A stretch of DNA of 16,907 nt from the NCBI GenBank assembly GCA_050248375.1, contig JBFWSL010000047.1:1-16907 (forward strand), read 5' to 3'. The stretch's first letter is position 1; the number at the start of each line of letters is the position of its first letter. This DNA is from JAYZVT01 sp050248375. Its GTDB lineage: Bacteria; Pseudomonadota; Alphaproteobacteria; Rhizobiales; Methyloligellaceae. Under the pieces are notes generated by a model. That model was not told where the DNA came from and did not search any database. It saw nothing but the letters and a program-made list of their open reading frames with translations. Shown one piece after another: positions 6,482 to 15,941 of the stretch. The position numbers and the translations under genes are program-made.

Positions 6482-7914
6482 CGACCCAGGTACTTCCCGT
6501 ACCCGACGAGACCATCGTCGCGAAGCGCGAGGAAATCGCGCGGGACCTGCGCGGTCTGGTGTCGCCTGAGAATGTGATTTCCGACGAGGACGGCCGCCGG
6601 GCCTTCGAGACCGACGGCCTTACCGCCTACCGCCAGATGCCCCTGGCCGTGGTCCTGCCCGGCACGACGGAGGAGGTGAGCGCTGTCCTGCGCTATTGTC
6701 ACGACAACGACATCAAGGTGGTGGCCCGCGGGGCGGGCACTTCGCTTTGCGGCGGCGCCTTGCCCATGGCCGATGCGGTCGTTGTCGGCGTCTCCAGGAT
6801 GAACCGCGTGCTGGACGTGGACTACGTCAACCGCACCGCGCGCCTGCAGACCGGCATCACCAATCTCGGCATCTCGAACCACGTGGCCCCGGACGGCTTC
6901 TTCTACGCGCCCGATCCCTCCAGCCAGCTCGCCTGCACGCTCGCCGGCAACATCGGCATGAACTCGGGCGGCGCCCATTGCCTGAAATACGGCGTTACCA
7001 CCAACAATATCCTCGGGCTCCGCATGGTCATGATGGACGGCGAGATCGTCGACATCGGCGGCGAGGAAATGGACCAGGCCGGCTACGATCTCCTTGGCCT
7101 CGTCATCGGCTCCGAAGGGCAGTTCGGCATCGCCACCGAGGCGACCGTGCGCATCCTGCGTTCCGCGGAGGGCGCGCGGCCCATGCTGATGGGCTTCGAC
7201 TCCAGCGAGGCGGCCGGCGAATGCGTCTCCGCCATCATCGGCGCGGGCATCATACCCGTCGCCATCGAGTTCATGGACAAGCCCGCGATCCATGTCTGCG
7301 AGGAGTTCGCGAAGGCCGGCTATCCGCTCGACGTGGAGGCGCTGCTCATCATCGAGGTGGAAGGCTCCGAAAGCGAGATCGCCACGCTGCTGGACAAGGT
7401 GAAGTCGATCGCGGAACCCTTCAATCCGCGCGGCATCCGCGTCTCCCAGAGCCCGGAGGAAAGCGCGGCGATATGGAAGGGCCGCAAGTCCGCCTTCGGC
7501 GCCATCGGGCGCATTTCGGACTACTACTGCATGGACGGCACCATACCGCTCGGCAGGCTGCCCGAGGTGCTGGTGAAGATTTCGCAGATCTGCCTGCATA
7601 ACAATCTGAAGGTCGCCAATATCTTCCATGCCGGCGACGGCAACCTGCATCCGCTTGTGCTGTATGATGCCAACGATCCCCGCCAGGTGGAACGCGCGGA
7701 GAAGGCGGGCGCCGAGATACTCAAGCTCTGCGTCGAAGTTGGCGGCTGCCTGACCGGCGAGCATGGCGTGGGCGTCGAGAAGCGCGACCTCATGACCGTC
7801 CAGTTCGAGCCGGTGGACCTTGCCCAGCAGCTCCGCATCAAGTCCGCCCTAGACCCCAAGTGGCTGCTCAATCCGGCCAAGGTGTTTCCTCTCGCCGCCC
7901 GCGAGGGCCTTTAG
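6478..7914 (+). CDS. glcD: Glycolate oxidase FAD-binding catalytic subunit GlcD
   Basis: 478-residue FAD-linked oxidase, close to the roughly 499 residues of E. coli GlcD. The PCMH-type FAD domain includes LPGTTEEVSAVLRYC, then VARGAGTSLCGGALPM (residues 83-98, pyrophosphate loop) and NIGMNSGGAHCLKYGVTTNN. The C-terminal FAD-oxidase domain carries NIFHAGDGNLHPLVLYD and CLTGEHGVGVEKRDLM, with the conserved His of the active-site region. It oxidises glycolate (in many relatives also D-lactate) to glyoxylate and passes electrons through GlcE/GlcF to the respiratory chain at the membrane. ATG 6478 is the only reasonable start, though its GGAGG is only 1 nt away. It is the first gene of a glcDEF-malate synthase operon, divergent from a LysR gene. 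D-lactate dehydrogenase is the main alternative specificity. Confidence 0.94.
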   Translation: MTTQVLPVPDETIVAKREEIARDLRGLVSPENVISDEDGRRAFETDGLTAYRQMPLAVVLPGTTEEVSAVLRYCHDNDIKVVARGAGTSLCGGALPMADAVVVGVSRMNRVLDVDYVNRTARLQTGITNLGISNHVAPDGFFYAPDPSSQLACTLAGNIGMNSGGAHCLKYGVTTNNILGLRMVMMDGEIVDIGGEEMDQAGYDLLGLVIGSEGQFGIATEATVRILRSAEGARPMLMGFDSSEAAGECVSAIIGAGIIPVAIEFMDKPAIHVCEEFAKAGYPLDVEALLIIEVEGSESEIATLLDKVKSIAEPFNPRGIRVSQSPEESAAIWKGRKSAFGAIGRISDYYCMDGTIPLGRLPEVLVKISQICLHNNLKVANIFHAGDGNLHPLVLYDANDPRQVERAEKAGAEILKLCVEVGGCLTGEHGVGVEKRDLMTVQFEPVDLAQQLRIKSALDPKWLLNPAKVFPLAAREGL

Positions 7915-7923
7915 GAGGCAGCC

Positions 7924-9144
7924 GTGTCCGAGATCACGCGTCCGGGCGGCGAGGACGAACTCGCAGCCGTGATAGCCGAGGCCGCCGCCGGCAACGCGCC
8001 GCTGGAGATCGAGGGCGCGGGCACCAAGCGCGACATCGGCCGGCCGCTCCAGACCGCCGCGAGGGTCTCCACCTCGAAGCTCTCCGGCATCACGCTTTAC
8101 GAGCCGAGCGAGCTGTTCATTTCCGTGCTCGCCGGAACGCCGCTGAAGACGGTCGAGGCCGAGTTGGCGAGCAACAACCAGCAGCTCGCTTTCGAGCCCG
8201 CCGACCTTGGCCCGCTGCTCGGCGGCAAGGCGCAGCAGGGCACCATCGGCGCGGTGTTCGCCACCAACCTGTCCGGTCCGCGCCGCGTGCATGCCGGCGC
8301 CGCGCGCGACCACTTCATCGGCATGCGCGCGGTGAATGGCCGCGGCGAGGCGTTCAAGTCCGGCGGACGGGTGATGAAGAACGTTACCGGCTATGACCTG
8401 TGCCGCGGCCTGTCGGGGTCCTGGGGCACCCTCGCGGTGATGACGGAAGTCACCATGAAGGTCCTGCCGAAGCCCGAAGAGACGCGCACCCTGCTTATCC
8501 GCGGCCTGACCGAGGACGTCGCTGTGGAGGCCATGAGCGCCGCGCTGTCGTCGCCCTACGAGGTCTCCGGGGCGTTGCATCTGTGCGGCGAATTCGCCGG
8601 GCAGATGAGCGAGAAGGACCTTACCACCCGCGGCCGTCCGGTGACTCTCGTCAGGCTGGAGAATTTCTCCTCCTTCGTGGAGTACCGCTTCGAGAAGCTG
8701 TGCGGCCTGCTCTCCGCCTATGGCCGCATCCATGCGCTGGACAACAAGCGCTCGATCGCCCTGTGGAACGAGGCGCGGTCGCTGAAATACCTGCAGGCCG
8801 CCACCGGTTGCCTCTGGCGCATCGTGACGCCCCAGCGCACCGCCGCCCGCATCGTGGCCGCCATCCGCAAGACGCTGCATTGCAAGGCCGCCTTCGACTG
8901 GGCCGGCGGACTTGTGTGGCTGGAAATCCCGCCCGCCGCCGATGCCTCGGTGATCGAGGTGCGCAAGGCCGTCGCCGAGTTCGGCGGCCATGCCACGCTC
9001 ATCCGCGCCGAACCCTCTGTCCGCGCCGCGATAGACGTGTTCCATCCCCCCGCCCCGGGACCCGCCGCGATCACGCGCAAGCTCAAGGCCGTCTTCGATC
9101 CGCACGGCATTCTCAATCCCGGCCGCATGTATCCGGGGGTGTAG
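7924..9144 (+). CDS. glcE: Glycolate oxidase FAD-binding subunit GlcE
   Basis: 406-residue protein starting with GTG at 7924, preceded by TAGGAGGC (7912-7919) that includes the glcD stop. It is somewhat longer than E. coli GlcE (about 350). The half-size FAD-binding domain is visible: PLEIEGAGTKRDIGRP (short pyrophosphate loop), GGKAQQGTIGAVFATNLSGP, and KSGGRVMKNVTGYDLCRGLS followed by GTLAVMTEVTMKV. The end KAVFDPHGILNPGRMYPG is typical of the family. GlcE is the second flavin subunit of the complex, needed for activity together with GlcD and GlcF. The stop is 4 bases before the glcF ATG, so the genes are one transcript. No odd features were seen. Confidence 0.94.
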   Translation: MSEITRPGGEDELAAVIAEAAAGNAPLEIEGAGTKRDIGRPLQTAARVSTSKLSGITLYEPSELFISVLAGTPLKTVEAELASNNQQLAFEPADLGPLLGGKAQQGTIGAVFATNLSGPRRVHAGAARDHFIGMRAVNGRGEAFKSGGRVMKNVTGYDLCRGLSGSWGTLAVMTEVTMKVLPKPEETRTLLIRGLTEDVAVEAMSAALSSPYEVSGALHLCGEFAGQMSEKDLTTRGRPVTLVRLENFSSFVEYRFEKLCGLLSAYGRIHALDNKRSIALWNEARSLKYLQAATGCLWRIVTPQRTAARIVAAIRKTLHCKAAFDWAGGLVWLEIPPAADASVIEVRKAVAEFGGHATLIRAEPSVRAAIDVFHPPAPGPAAITRKLKAVFDPHGILNPGRMYPGV

Positions 9145-9148
9145 GCGC

Positions 9149-10528
9149 ATGCAGACCAACTTCACTCCCGAACAGCTTGCCGATCCGCGCATCGCGGAAG
9201 CCGAAAGCATCCTGCGCCGCTGTGTCCATTGCGGCTTCTGCACCGCGACCTGCTCGACCTATGTTCTGCTCGGCGACGAGCGCGACAGCCCGCGCGGCCG
9301 CATCTACCTCATCAAGGAGATGTTCGAGACCGGCGAGGACGCGAGCAGGGAGGTGACCACGCATGTGGACCGTTGCCTCACCTGCCTGTCCTGCATGACC
9401 ACCTGCCCGAGCGGCGTGGACTACCTGCATTTGTCGGACCTCGCGCGTGCCCACATCCACGAGACCGGCAGGCGCGGCCTCATGGACCGCATGACCCGTG
9501 GATTGCTCGCGCGCGTCCTGCCGTACCCTTCCAGGTTCCGCGCGGCCCTGTGGGCCGCCATGCTCGGGCGTCCCTTGGCTCCCTTGTTCAGGGCGGTGGG
9601 GCTGAAGCCGATGGCCGCCATGCTGGCGCTGGCGCCGCGCTTCGGGCCGGCCCGCGGCGGCATCGTGGCGCCCGGCGTCTACCCGCCCGATGGAGAGCGC
9701 ACCCGCCGCGTCGCCCTCCTCACCGGCTGCGCCCAGCAGGCCATTGCCCCGCAGATCAACGCCGCCACCATCCGCCTGCTCAATCGCCATGGCGTAGAGG
9801 TCGTCGTGCCGGAACAGCAGGGCTGTTGCGGCGCGCTGGTGCATCACATGGGCCACGAGGACGACTCCCGCGAACAGGCGAGGCGCAACGTCGATGCCTG
9901 GAGCGCGGCGGAGCGCGATGGCGGTCTCGACGCCATTCTCATCAACGCCTCGGGTTGCGGCACCATGGTCAAGGACTACGGCCATCTCTTCGCCCGCGAC
10001 GAGGGATACCGGGAGCGCGCCGCCGCATTGGCCTCGAAAACACGCGATATCACGGAGTTTCTTGCCGAAATCGGACTTAAACCATCGGAGAATTGGACCG
10101 GCCTCACGGTCGCGTATCATTCCGCCTGCTCGATGCAGCACGGGCAGCGCATCCATACCGAGCCGCGCGCTCTGCTGCGTCAGGCTGGATACACGGTGGC
10201 GGAAGTCCCCGAGGGGCACATCTGCTGCGGGTCGGCGGGCACCTACAACATAACGCAGCCTGAAATCGCCGCCGATCTGAGGGAACGCAAACTGAAGAAT
10301 ATCCGCAGTGTCCGCCCGGACGTTGTGGCGGCGGGCAACGTCGGCTGTATCACCCAGTTGCAGGGCGCACGCGACCTGCCGGTGGTGCATACGGTGGAAC
10401 TGCTCGACTGGGCGCTGGGAGGCCCGTGCCCGAAACCGTTGACGCATCTCGCCGGACGCGTCCGGCGGGTGAGGGACCTGATCGACGAGACGGTTTCCGC
10501 CGCGGCAAATGAAAAGACGAACCACTGA
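9149..10528 (+). CDS. glcF: Glycolate oxidase iron-sulfur subunit GlcF
   Basis: 459-residue protein, longer than E. coli GlcF (about 407). Two [4Fe-4S] motifs are at the N-terminus: CVHCGFCTATC (Cys25, 28, 31, 35) and CLTCLSCMTTCP (Cys76, 79, 82, 86). Two CCG domains follow, with LTGCAQQ ... GCCGALVHHMGH and HSACSMQHGQ ... CCGSAGTYNI, the same module that forms LutA in this window. The subunit takes electrons from the flavin subunits to the quinone pool or another membrane carrier. ATG 9149 follows the glcE stop by 4 bases. The C-terminus is followed by 28 bases and then the malate synthase gene, so product and consumer of glyoxylate are co-expressed. Confidence 0.94.
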   Translation: MQTNFTPEQLADPRIAEAESILRRCVHCGFCTATCSTYVLLGDERDSPRGRIYLIKEMFETGEDASREVTTHVDRCLTCLSCMTTCPSGVDYLHLSDLARAHIHETGRRGLMDRMTRGLLARVLPYPSRFRAALWAAMLGRPLAPLFRAVGLKPMAAMLALAPRFGPARGGIVAPGVYPPDGERTRRVALLTGCAQQAIAPQINAATIRLLNRHGVEVVVPEQQGCCGALVHHMGHEDDSREQARRNVDAWSAAERDGGLDAILINASGCGTMVKDYGHLFARDEGYRERAAALASKTRDITEFLAEIGLKPSENWTGLTVAYHSACSMQHGQRIHTEPRALLRQAGYTVAEVPEGHICCGSAGTYNITQPEIAADLRERKLKNIRSVRPDVVAAGNVGCITQLQGARDLPVVHTVELLDWALGGPCPKPLTHLAGRVRRVRDLIDETVSAAANEKTNH

Positions 10529-10556
10529 CCCGAGAACAAGAAAAGAGGATTGCAGA

Positions 10557-12167
<1,611 letters not shown>

Positions 12168-12168
12168 C

Positions 12169-12222
12169 CCGCCCTTCAGGGTTAACCGGTAGTTAAGGGC
12201 GGTCCCCGGGGCCGCCCTTTTT
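12169..12222 (+). terminator. Rho-independent terminator with a competing upstream arm
   Basis: AAGGGCGG (12195-12202) pairs with CCGCCCTT (12212-12219) around a loop containing CCCCGGGG, followed by a T run ending at 12222, a classical terminator. A second exact CCGCCCTT at 12169-12176, right after the malate synthase stop, could pair with the same middle arm and prevent the terminator from forming. The terminator is well supported. The competing fold is a sequence observation only. Confidence 0.85.
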
Positions 12223-12327
12223 GCTGTCCCGGCCGCCCCGCAGGGTGAACAGATTCTTAGGAAGTCGCGGCGATGATCCATACCCGGTCATCAATGATCT
12301 TGCGACTCCTGGAAGGGAAGGGAATCG

Positions 12328-13062
12328 ATGGCGGCTGCCCGGAAAAAGATCTTCCGCATCGAGCAGTATTCCACGCTGGCCCTGCGTGAGATGGATCGCG
12401 CGGACGCCTCCGATCCGGCCGCCGCACGGCGTCACCGCGAGATCATGGAGGCCCTCGACGAGATCAGGACCAAAATGACGGCCGGCGACGAGATGTCCGG
12501 CAAGATCATCGAGGACTACAAGCACGACCTCTACGAAGCCCGCAAGATCAAGGACGAGCTGACGCGCATCTACAACGCCATCAGCAAGACCAAGCAGGAA
12601 ATCGCCGCCCTGCACAAGGAAGGTTTCGACGGCGCCGACATGGGCCGCATGACCGACGAGCTCAGCGCCATCGTCTCCGGCACCGAGCAGGCGACGGAAA
12701 CCATCCTCCACGCCGCCGAGCAGATCGACAGCCAGGCCATGGAGCTTTCGGCTTCCCTCAAGATGCCCCGCAACCTCGATCAGGTGAGCGACATCCAGGA
12801 CCAGGTGGTCAAGGTGTTCGAGGCCTGCAACTTCCAGGACCTCACCGGCCAGCGCATCACCAAGGTGGTCAACGCCTTCCGCTTCATCGAGCGCCGCGTC
12901 GAGAGCATGATGAAGATCTGGGGCGGCATCGAGAGCTTCAAGGATGTCGAGCCCGCCGAAACCCGTCATCGCGAGGGGGACCTGGCCCTGCTGAACGGCC
13001 CCGCGCTCCAGTCCGACGACGGCGTCGCCTCCCAGGACGACATCGACGCCCTTTTCGACTGA
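12328..13062 (+). CDS. cheZ: CheZ-like CheY phosphatase
   Basis: 244-residue, highly charged, mostly helical protein. The strongest evidence is NFQDLTGQRITKVV (residues 168-181). It matches the CheZ active site, with Asp171 and Gln175 where E. coli CheZ has Asp143 and catalytic Gln147. The helices around it (about 55-140 and 150-200) fit the long four-helix bundle of the CheZ dimer. After a flexible linker the protein ends SQDDIDALFD (235-244), placed like the C-terminal CheY-binding helix of CheZ and resembling the FliM N-terminal CheY-P-binding motif. The expected role is dephosphorylation of CheY-P or a related single-domain response regulator. GGGAAGGGA precedes ATG 12328. It stands alone between a terminator and a hairpin repeat, with no other chemotaxis gene in the window. 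Confidence 0.82.
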   Translation: MAAARKKIFRIEQYSTLALREMDRADASDPAAARRHREIMEALDEIRTKMTAGDEMSGKIIEDYKHDLYEARKIKDELTRIYNAISKTKQEIAALHKEGFDGADMGRMTDELSAIVSGTEQATETILHAAEQIDSQAMELSASLKMPRNLDQVSDIQDQVVKVFEACNFQDLTGQRITKVVNAFRFIERRVESMMKIWGGIESFKDVEPAETRHREGDLALLNGPALQSDDGVASQDDIDALFD

Positions 13063-13085
13063 GAGTCCCGCTCTTCGGCGAAGCG

Positions 13086-13150
13086 CCCGGATGGAGCGAA
13101 GCGCAATCCGGGAGGCGTTGAACGGCTGATCCCGGGTTTCGCTGCGCTCC
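13086..13150. repeat. REP-like inverted pair between cheZ and hisS
   Basis: GGAGCGAAGCGCAATCCGGG (13093-13112) has a near-exact inverse at 13131-13150 (three mismatches over about 21 positions counting one more base), so the two can fold into a long hairpin with a 16-nt loop. The first copy also has its own small stem, CCCGGAT (13086-13092) with ATCCGGG (13106-13112). The form, two inverted copies of a short GC-rich palindrome, is that of a REP doublet. It may also end the cheZ transcript. The rest of the 201-base gap holds no gene and no clear promoter. Confidence 0.6.
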
Positions 13151-13263
13151 GCCCAGGCTGCGGGCCGAGCCGTGACCCACGCGGAAGCCCCGCCTTGTGG
13201 CCCCTCCGGCAATCGGCTAGAACCCCCGCCTACAGCGGTATTTCTCACTGAAGCACGGGCGTC

Positions 13264-14760
13264 ATGGCCAAGCCGAAAAAACCCGCGCGCCCGAAGGCGC
13301 GCCTGCCTCGCGGCTTCATCGACGCCGCCCCGGCCGACCTGCGCGCCGAGCGGGCCATGCTGGAGACCATCCGCAGGGTCTACGAGAACTACGGCTTCGA
13401 GCCGCTGGAAACCCCGGCCATCGAGTATACCGACGCGCTCGGCAAGTTCCTGCCCGACCTCGACCGCCCCAACGAGGGCGTGTTCTCCTTCCAGGACGAC
13501 GACGAGCAGTGGATGAGCCTTCGCTACGACCTGACCGCGCCGCTCGCCCGCTACGTGGCACAGAATTTCAACGATCTCCCCAAGCCCTTCCGCCGCTACC
13601 AGGTGGGCCCCGTGTGGCGCAACGAGAAACCGGGCCCCGGCCGCTTCCGCCAGTTCACCCAGTTCGACGCCGACACGGTCGGCGCGCCCTCGGTCGCCGC
13701 CGACGCCGAGATGTGCATGCTCGCCGCCGACGCCATGGAGGCGCTGGGCATCCCGCGCGGCCAGTACGTCATCAAGGTCAACAACCGCAAGGTGCTCGAC
13801 GGAGTGCTGGAGTCCATCGGTGTGACGGATGACGGGCAGCGTCTCACTGTTATGCGGGCCTTGGACAAGTATGACCGCTTGGGATCGGACGCTGTAAAAT
13901 TCTTGCTTGGCGATGGTCGAAAAGATGAAAGCGGAGACTTTACCAAGGGGGCGCAACTTAAGGTCGATCAAATTATGAGGGTAATGGCGGTATTTGATGC
14001 CGCCTGGAGAGGTGACGGAAAATTCAAGGATGCGTCGCTGACATCAAAATTGCTTCGGGATTCCGTTGGAGACAGCCAAGCTGGCCTTGAAGGTGTTGAA
14101 GAACTTGACGCTATAGCCGAACTCGTGGCCACAAGCGGCTATCTTGATGGTCGAATCCAAATCGACCCCTCCGTCGTCCGTGGCCTCGAATATTACACCG
14201 GTCCCGTCTTCGAGGCGGAGCTGACCTTCGAGGTTAAGTCGAAGGAGGGCGGGCGTTTCGGCTCCGTCGGCGGGGGCGGGCGCTATGACGGCCTCATCGA
14301 GCGTTTCACCGGCCAGAAGGTTCCCGCCACCGGCTTCTCGGTCGGCGTGTCGCGTCTCGCCGCCGCGCTCAAGGCGCTCGGCAAGCTGGACGCGGGCGCG
14401 GCGCGGGGCCCCGTGGTCGTCACGGTCTTCGACAAGGAGCGCATGGCCGACTACCAGCGCATGGTGCAGCGCCTGCGCGAGGCGGGCATCGCGGCCGAGA
14501 TGTATCTCGGCAACCCGAAGAACATGGGCGCGCAGTTCAAGTATGCCGACCAGCGCGGCAGCCCCTGCGTCGTCATCCAGGGGCCCGACGAGCGCGAGAA
14601 GGGCGAGGTGCAGATCAAGGACCTGATCGAGGGCGCGCGGCTCGCCGAAGAGATCGCCGACAACGCCCAGTGGCGAGAGGCGCGTCCCGCGCAGTTCGCC
14701 GTGCCCGAGGACAAGCTGGTGGAAGAAGTCGCCGCGCTGCTCCAGCGCCAGCGGAGCTGA
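13264..14760 (+). CDS. hisS: Histidyl-tRNA synthetase (alphaproteobacterial type) with a mosaic centre
   Basis: 498-residue class II synthetase, longer than the roughly 424-residue E. coli enzyme, as in alphaproteobacteria. It charges tRNA-His. Visible order: LPRGFIDAAP and FEPLETPAIEYTD (motif 1 region, about 18-60), YDLTAPLARYVAQN, motif 2 (residues 109-133, with Arg119 in VWRNE), an insertion domain (about 165-300), the histidine-A motif VVRGLEYYTGPVFE (Arg306 catalytic by alignment), motif 3 GGGGRYDGLIERF with FSVGVSRLAAAL, and an anticodon-binding domain from VVVTVFDKERM. Codons from about 13800 to 14165 are quite unlike the rest of the gene (GC3 near 50%, versus 80-100% on both sides), yet the frame and family motifs such as GRKDESGDFTKGA are intact. 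The Shine-Dalgarno is weak. hisZ follows 2 bases after the stop. Confidence 0.96.
   Translation: MAKPKKPARPKARLPRGFIDAAPADLRAERAMLETIRRVYENYGFEPLETPAIEYTDALGKFLPDLDRPNEGVFSFQDDDEQWMSLRYDLTAPLARYVAQNFNDLPKPFRRYQVGPVWRNEKPGPGRFRQFTQFDADTVGAPSVAADAEMCMLAADAMEALGIPRGQYVIKVNNRKVLDGVLESIGVTDDGQRLTVMRALDKYDRLGSDAVKFLLGDGRKDESGDFTKGAQLKVDQIMRVMAVFDAAWRGDGKFKDASLTSKLLRDSVGDSQAGLEGVEELDAIAELVATSGYLDGRIQIDPSVVRGLEYYTGPVFEAELTFEVKSKEGGRFGSVGGGGRYDGLIERFTGQKVPATGFSVGVSRLAAALKALGKLDAGAARGPVVVTVFDKERMADYQRMVQRLREAGIAAEMYLGNPKNMGAQFKYADQRGSPCVVIQGPDEREKGEVQIKDLIEGARLAEEIADNAQWREARPAQFAVPEDKLVEEVAALLQRQRS
13800..14165. other. Low-GC, atypical-codon patch inside hisS
   Basis: By hand count 13801-14160 is 187/360 G+C (52%) with 60 of 120 third positions G or C. 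The 40 codons just upstream (13681-13800) all end in G or C, and the 60 codons downstream (14161-14340) do so in 51 cases. Codons such as GTA, AGA, AGG, ATA, AAA and CAA cluster here and are nearly absent outside. The edges fall within a few codons of 13800 and 14165. The likeliest explanation is homologous replacement by DNA from a lower-GC relative. Confidence 0.85.
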
Positions 14761-14762
14761 GC

Positions 14763-15941
14763 ATGGTCGCGGAATCCGCCACCCGTTTCGCCGCGCTGGA
14801 GGCGCAGGCCGCCGGCATCATGGAGACCTTCCAGGCCGCGGGTTTCGAGCCGGTGGCCCCCGCCATCCTGCAGCCCGCCAGCCTGTTCCTCGACCGCATC
14901 GGCGAATCCATCCGCAGCCGCACCTATGTCTTCACCGACAATGACGGCGAGGAGCTGTGCCTGCGCCCCGACCTGACCGTGCCCGTCTGCCGCCTCTATC
15001 TGGAGCGGCACCCGGAGGCCGACGCCGAGGCGCGCTACTGCTACAACGGACCCGCCTTCCGCTATCAGCCGGGCGGGGGCGACAGGGTTCGCCCGCGCGA
15101 GTTCCGCCAGGCCGGCATCGAAATGATCGGCGAAGGGCCGCCGGAGAACGCCGAGGCCGAGGTGCTGGCGCTGGCGCTGGAAGTGCTGCGCAAGTCGGGC
15201 CTGGAGAAATTCCGCATCCGCTTCGGCGATCTCGGCCTGTTCGGGGCCCTGGTGGATGCTCTCGACATCCCGGACCGCTGGCGTATGCGCCTGCGCCACT
15301 TCTTCTGGCGTCCGCAGGCTTTCCGCGACCTGTTGCGGGCGCTCGCCGGCGGCGATGGCCGTCCGGTCATCCCCGGCAACGGCAAGCTGCTGGGCAAGCT
15401 CGATCCGGGCGACCCGGAAGCCGCGCAGGACGTTGTCGCCGCGCACCTGGAAGAGCAGGGCATTCCCCTGATCGGCGACCGCACGCTGGCCGAGATTACC
15501 GAGCGCCTGCTCGACAAGGCCGCCGATCTGCGGGAAGCGCCGCTGCCGAAGGAGACCATCGACCTGATCGAGGGCTATCTCGCGGTGGCCGGCCCGCCCC
15601 GCGCCGCGCTCGCCCGCATCGAGGATCTGGTCAGCGCGGCGGGCCTCACTCTCGGCGACTCGCTGGCGCTGTTCCAGCACCGCCTCGATCTCTTCGCCGA
15701 GCGCGAGATAGACCTGGCCGGGGCCCAGTTCTCCGCCGAGTTCGGCCGCGACTTCGAATATTATTCCGGCTTCGTCTTCCAGGTGGAAGTGCCCGACATG
15801 GGACGCGGCGGCCAGGTCGCCGGCGGCGGCCGTTACGACAACCTGCTGTCGGACATCGGCGCGCCGCGTCCGGTGCCCGCCATCGGCGCGGCCATCCACA
15901 CCGAACGTCTGCTGGCGATGGTGCGGGGGGAGGGCGAATGA
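14763..15941 (+). CDS. hisZ: ATP phosphoribosyltransferase regulatory subunit HisZ
   Basis: 392-residue HisRS paralogue, the upper end of the usual 320-390. Synthetase-like motifs remain: TYVFTDNDGEELCLRPDLTV (motif 1/2 region), RPREFRQAGIEMIG (degenerate motif 2) and GGGRYDNLLSDIG (motif 3). The histidine-A segment reads FGRDFEYYSGFVFQVE and lacks the RGL arginine found in the true synthetase upstream, and there is no anticodon-binding domain. This is the HisZ pattern: it cannot charge tRNA, but assembles with short HisG and is needed for its activity and histidine feedback in the first step of histidine synthesis. ATG 14763 lies 2 bases after the hisS stop. The stop overlaps the hisG start (ATGA, 15938-15941), implying coupled translation and balanced subunit amounts. 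Confidence 0.94.
   Translation: MVAESATRFAALEAQAAGIMETFQAAGFEPVAPAILQPASLFLDRIGESIRSRTYVFTDNDGEELCLRPDLTVPVCRLYLERHPEADAEARYCYNGPAFRYQPGGGDRVRPREFRQAGIEMIGEGPPENAEAEVLALALEVLRKSGLEKFRIRFGDLGLFGALVDALDIPDRWRMRLRHFFWRPQAFRDLLRALAGGDGRPVIPGNGKLLGKLDPGDPEAAQDVVAAHLEEQGIPLIGDRTLAEITERLLDKAADLREAPLPKETIDLIEGYLAVAGPPRAALARIEDLVSAAGLTLGDSLALFQHRLDLFAEREIDLAGAQFSAEFGRDFEYYSGFVFQVEVPDMGRGGQVAGGGRYDNLLSDIGAPRPVPAIGAAIHTERLLAMVRGEGE

Noticed and set aside
6289..7764. Upstream extension of the LysR frame to make an 807-residue protein
   Set aside because: The extra part is antisense to glcD and crosses the AT-rich promoter gap. The LysR fold begins cleanly at ATG 6288.
7860..8396. Arg-rich 178-codon plus-strand frame overlapping the glcD/glcE junction
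   Set aside because: It lies out of frame within glcD and glcE, which have full family homology and normal spacing. The Arg/Gly richness marks a shadow frame.
12193..13971. 592-codon minus-strand frame opposite cheZ and hisS
   Set aside because: It is antisense to two supported genes, covers the REP-like repeat and has no domain signature. It is a by-product of high GC.
13800..14165. The low-GC hisS patch as an inserted mobile element or intein
   Set aside because: The protein stays collinear with the HisRS family with recognisable motifs such as KDESGDFTKGA, so it is a replacement of homologous sequence and not an insertion.
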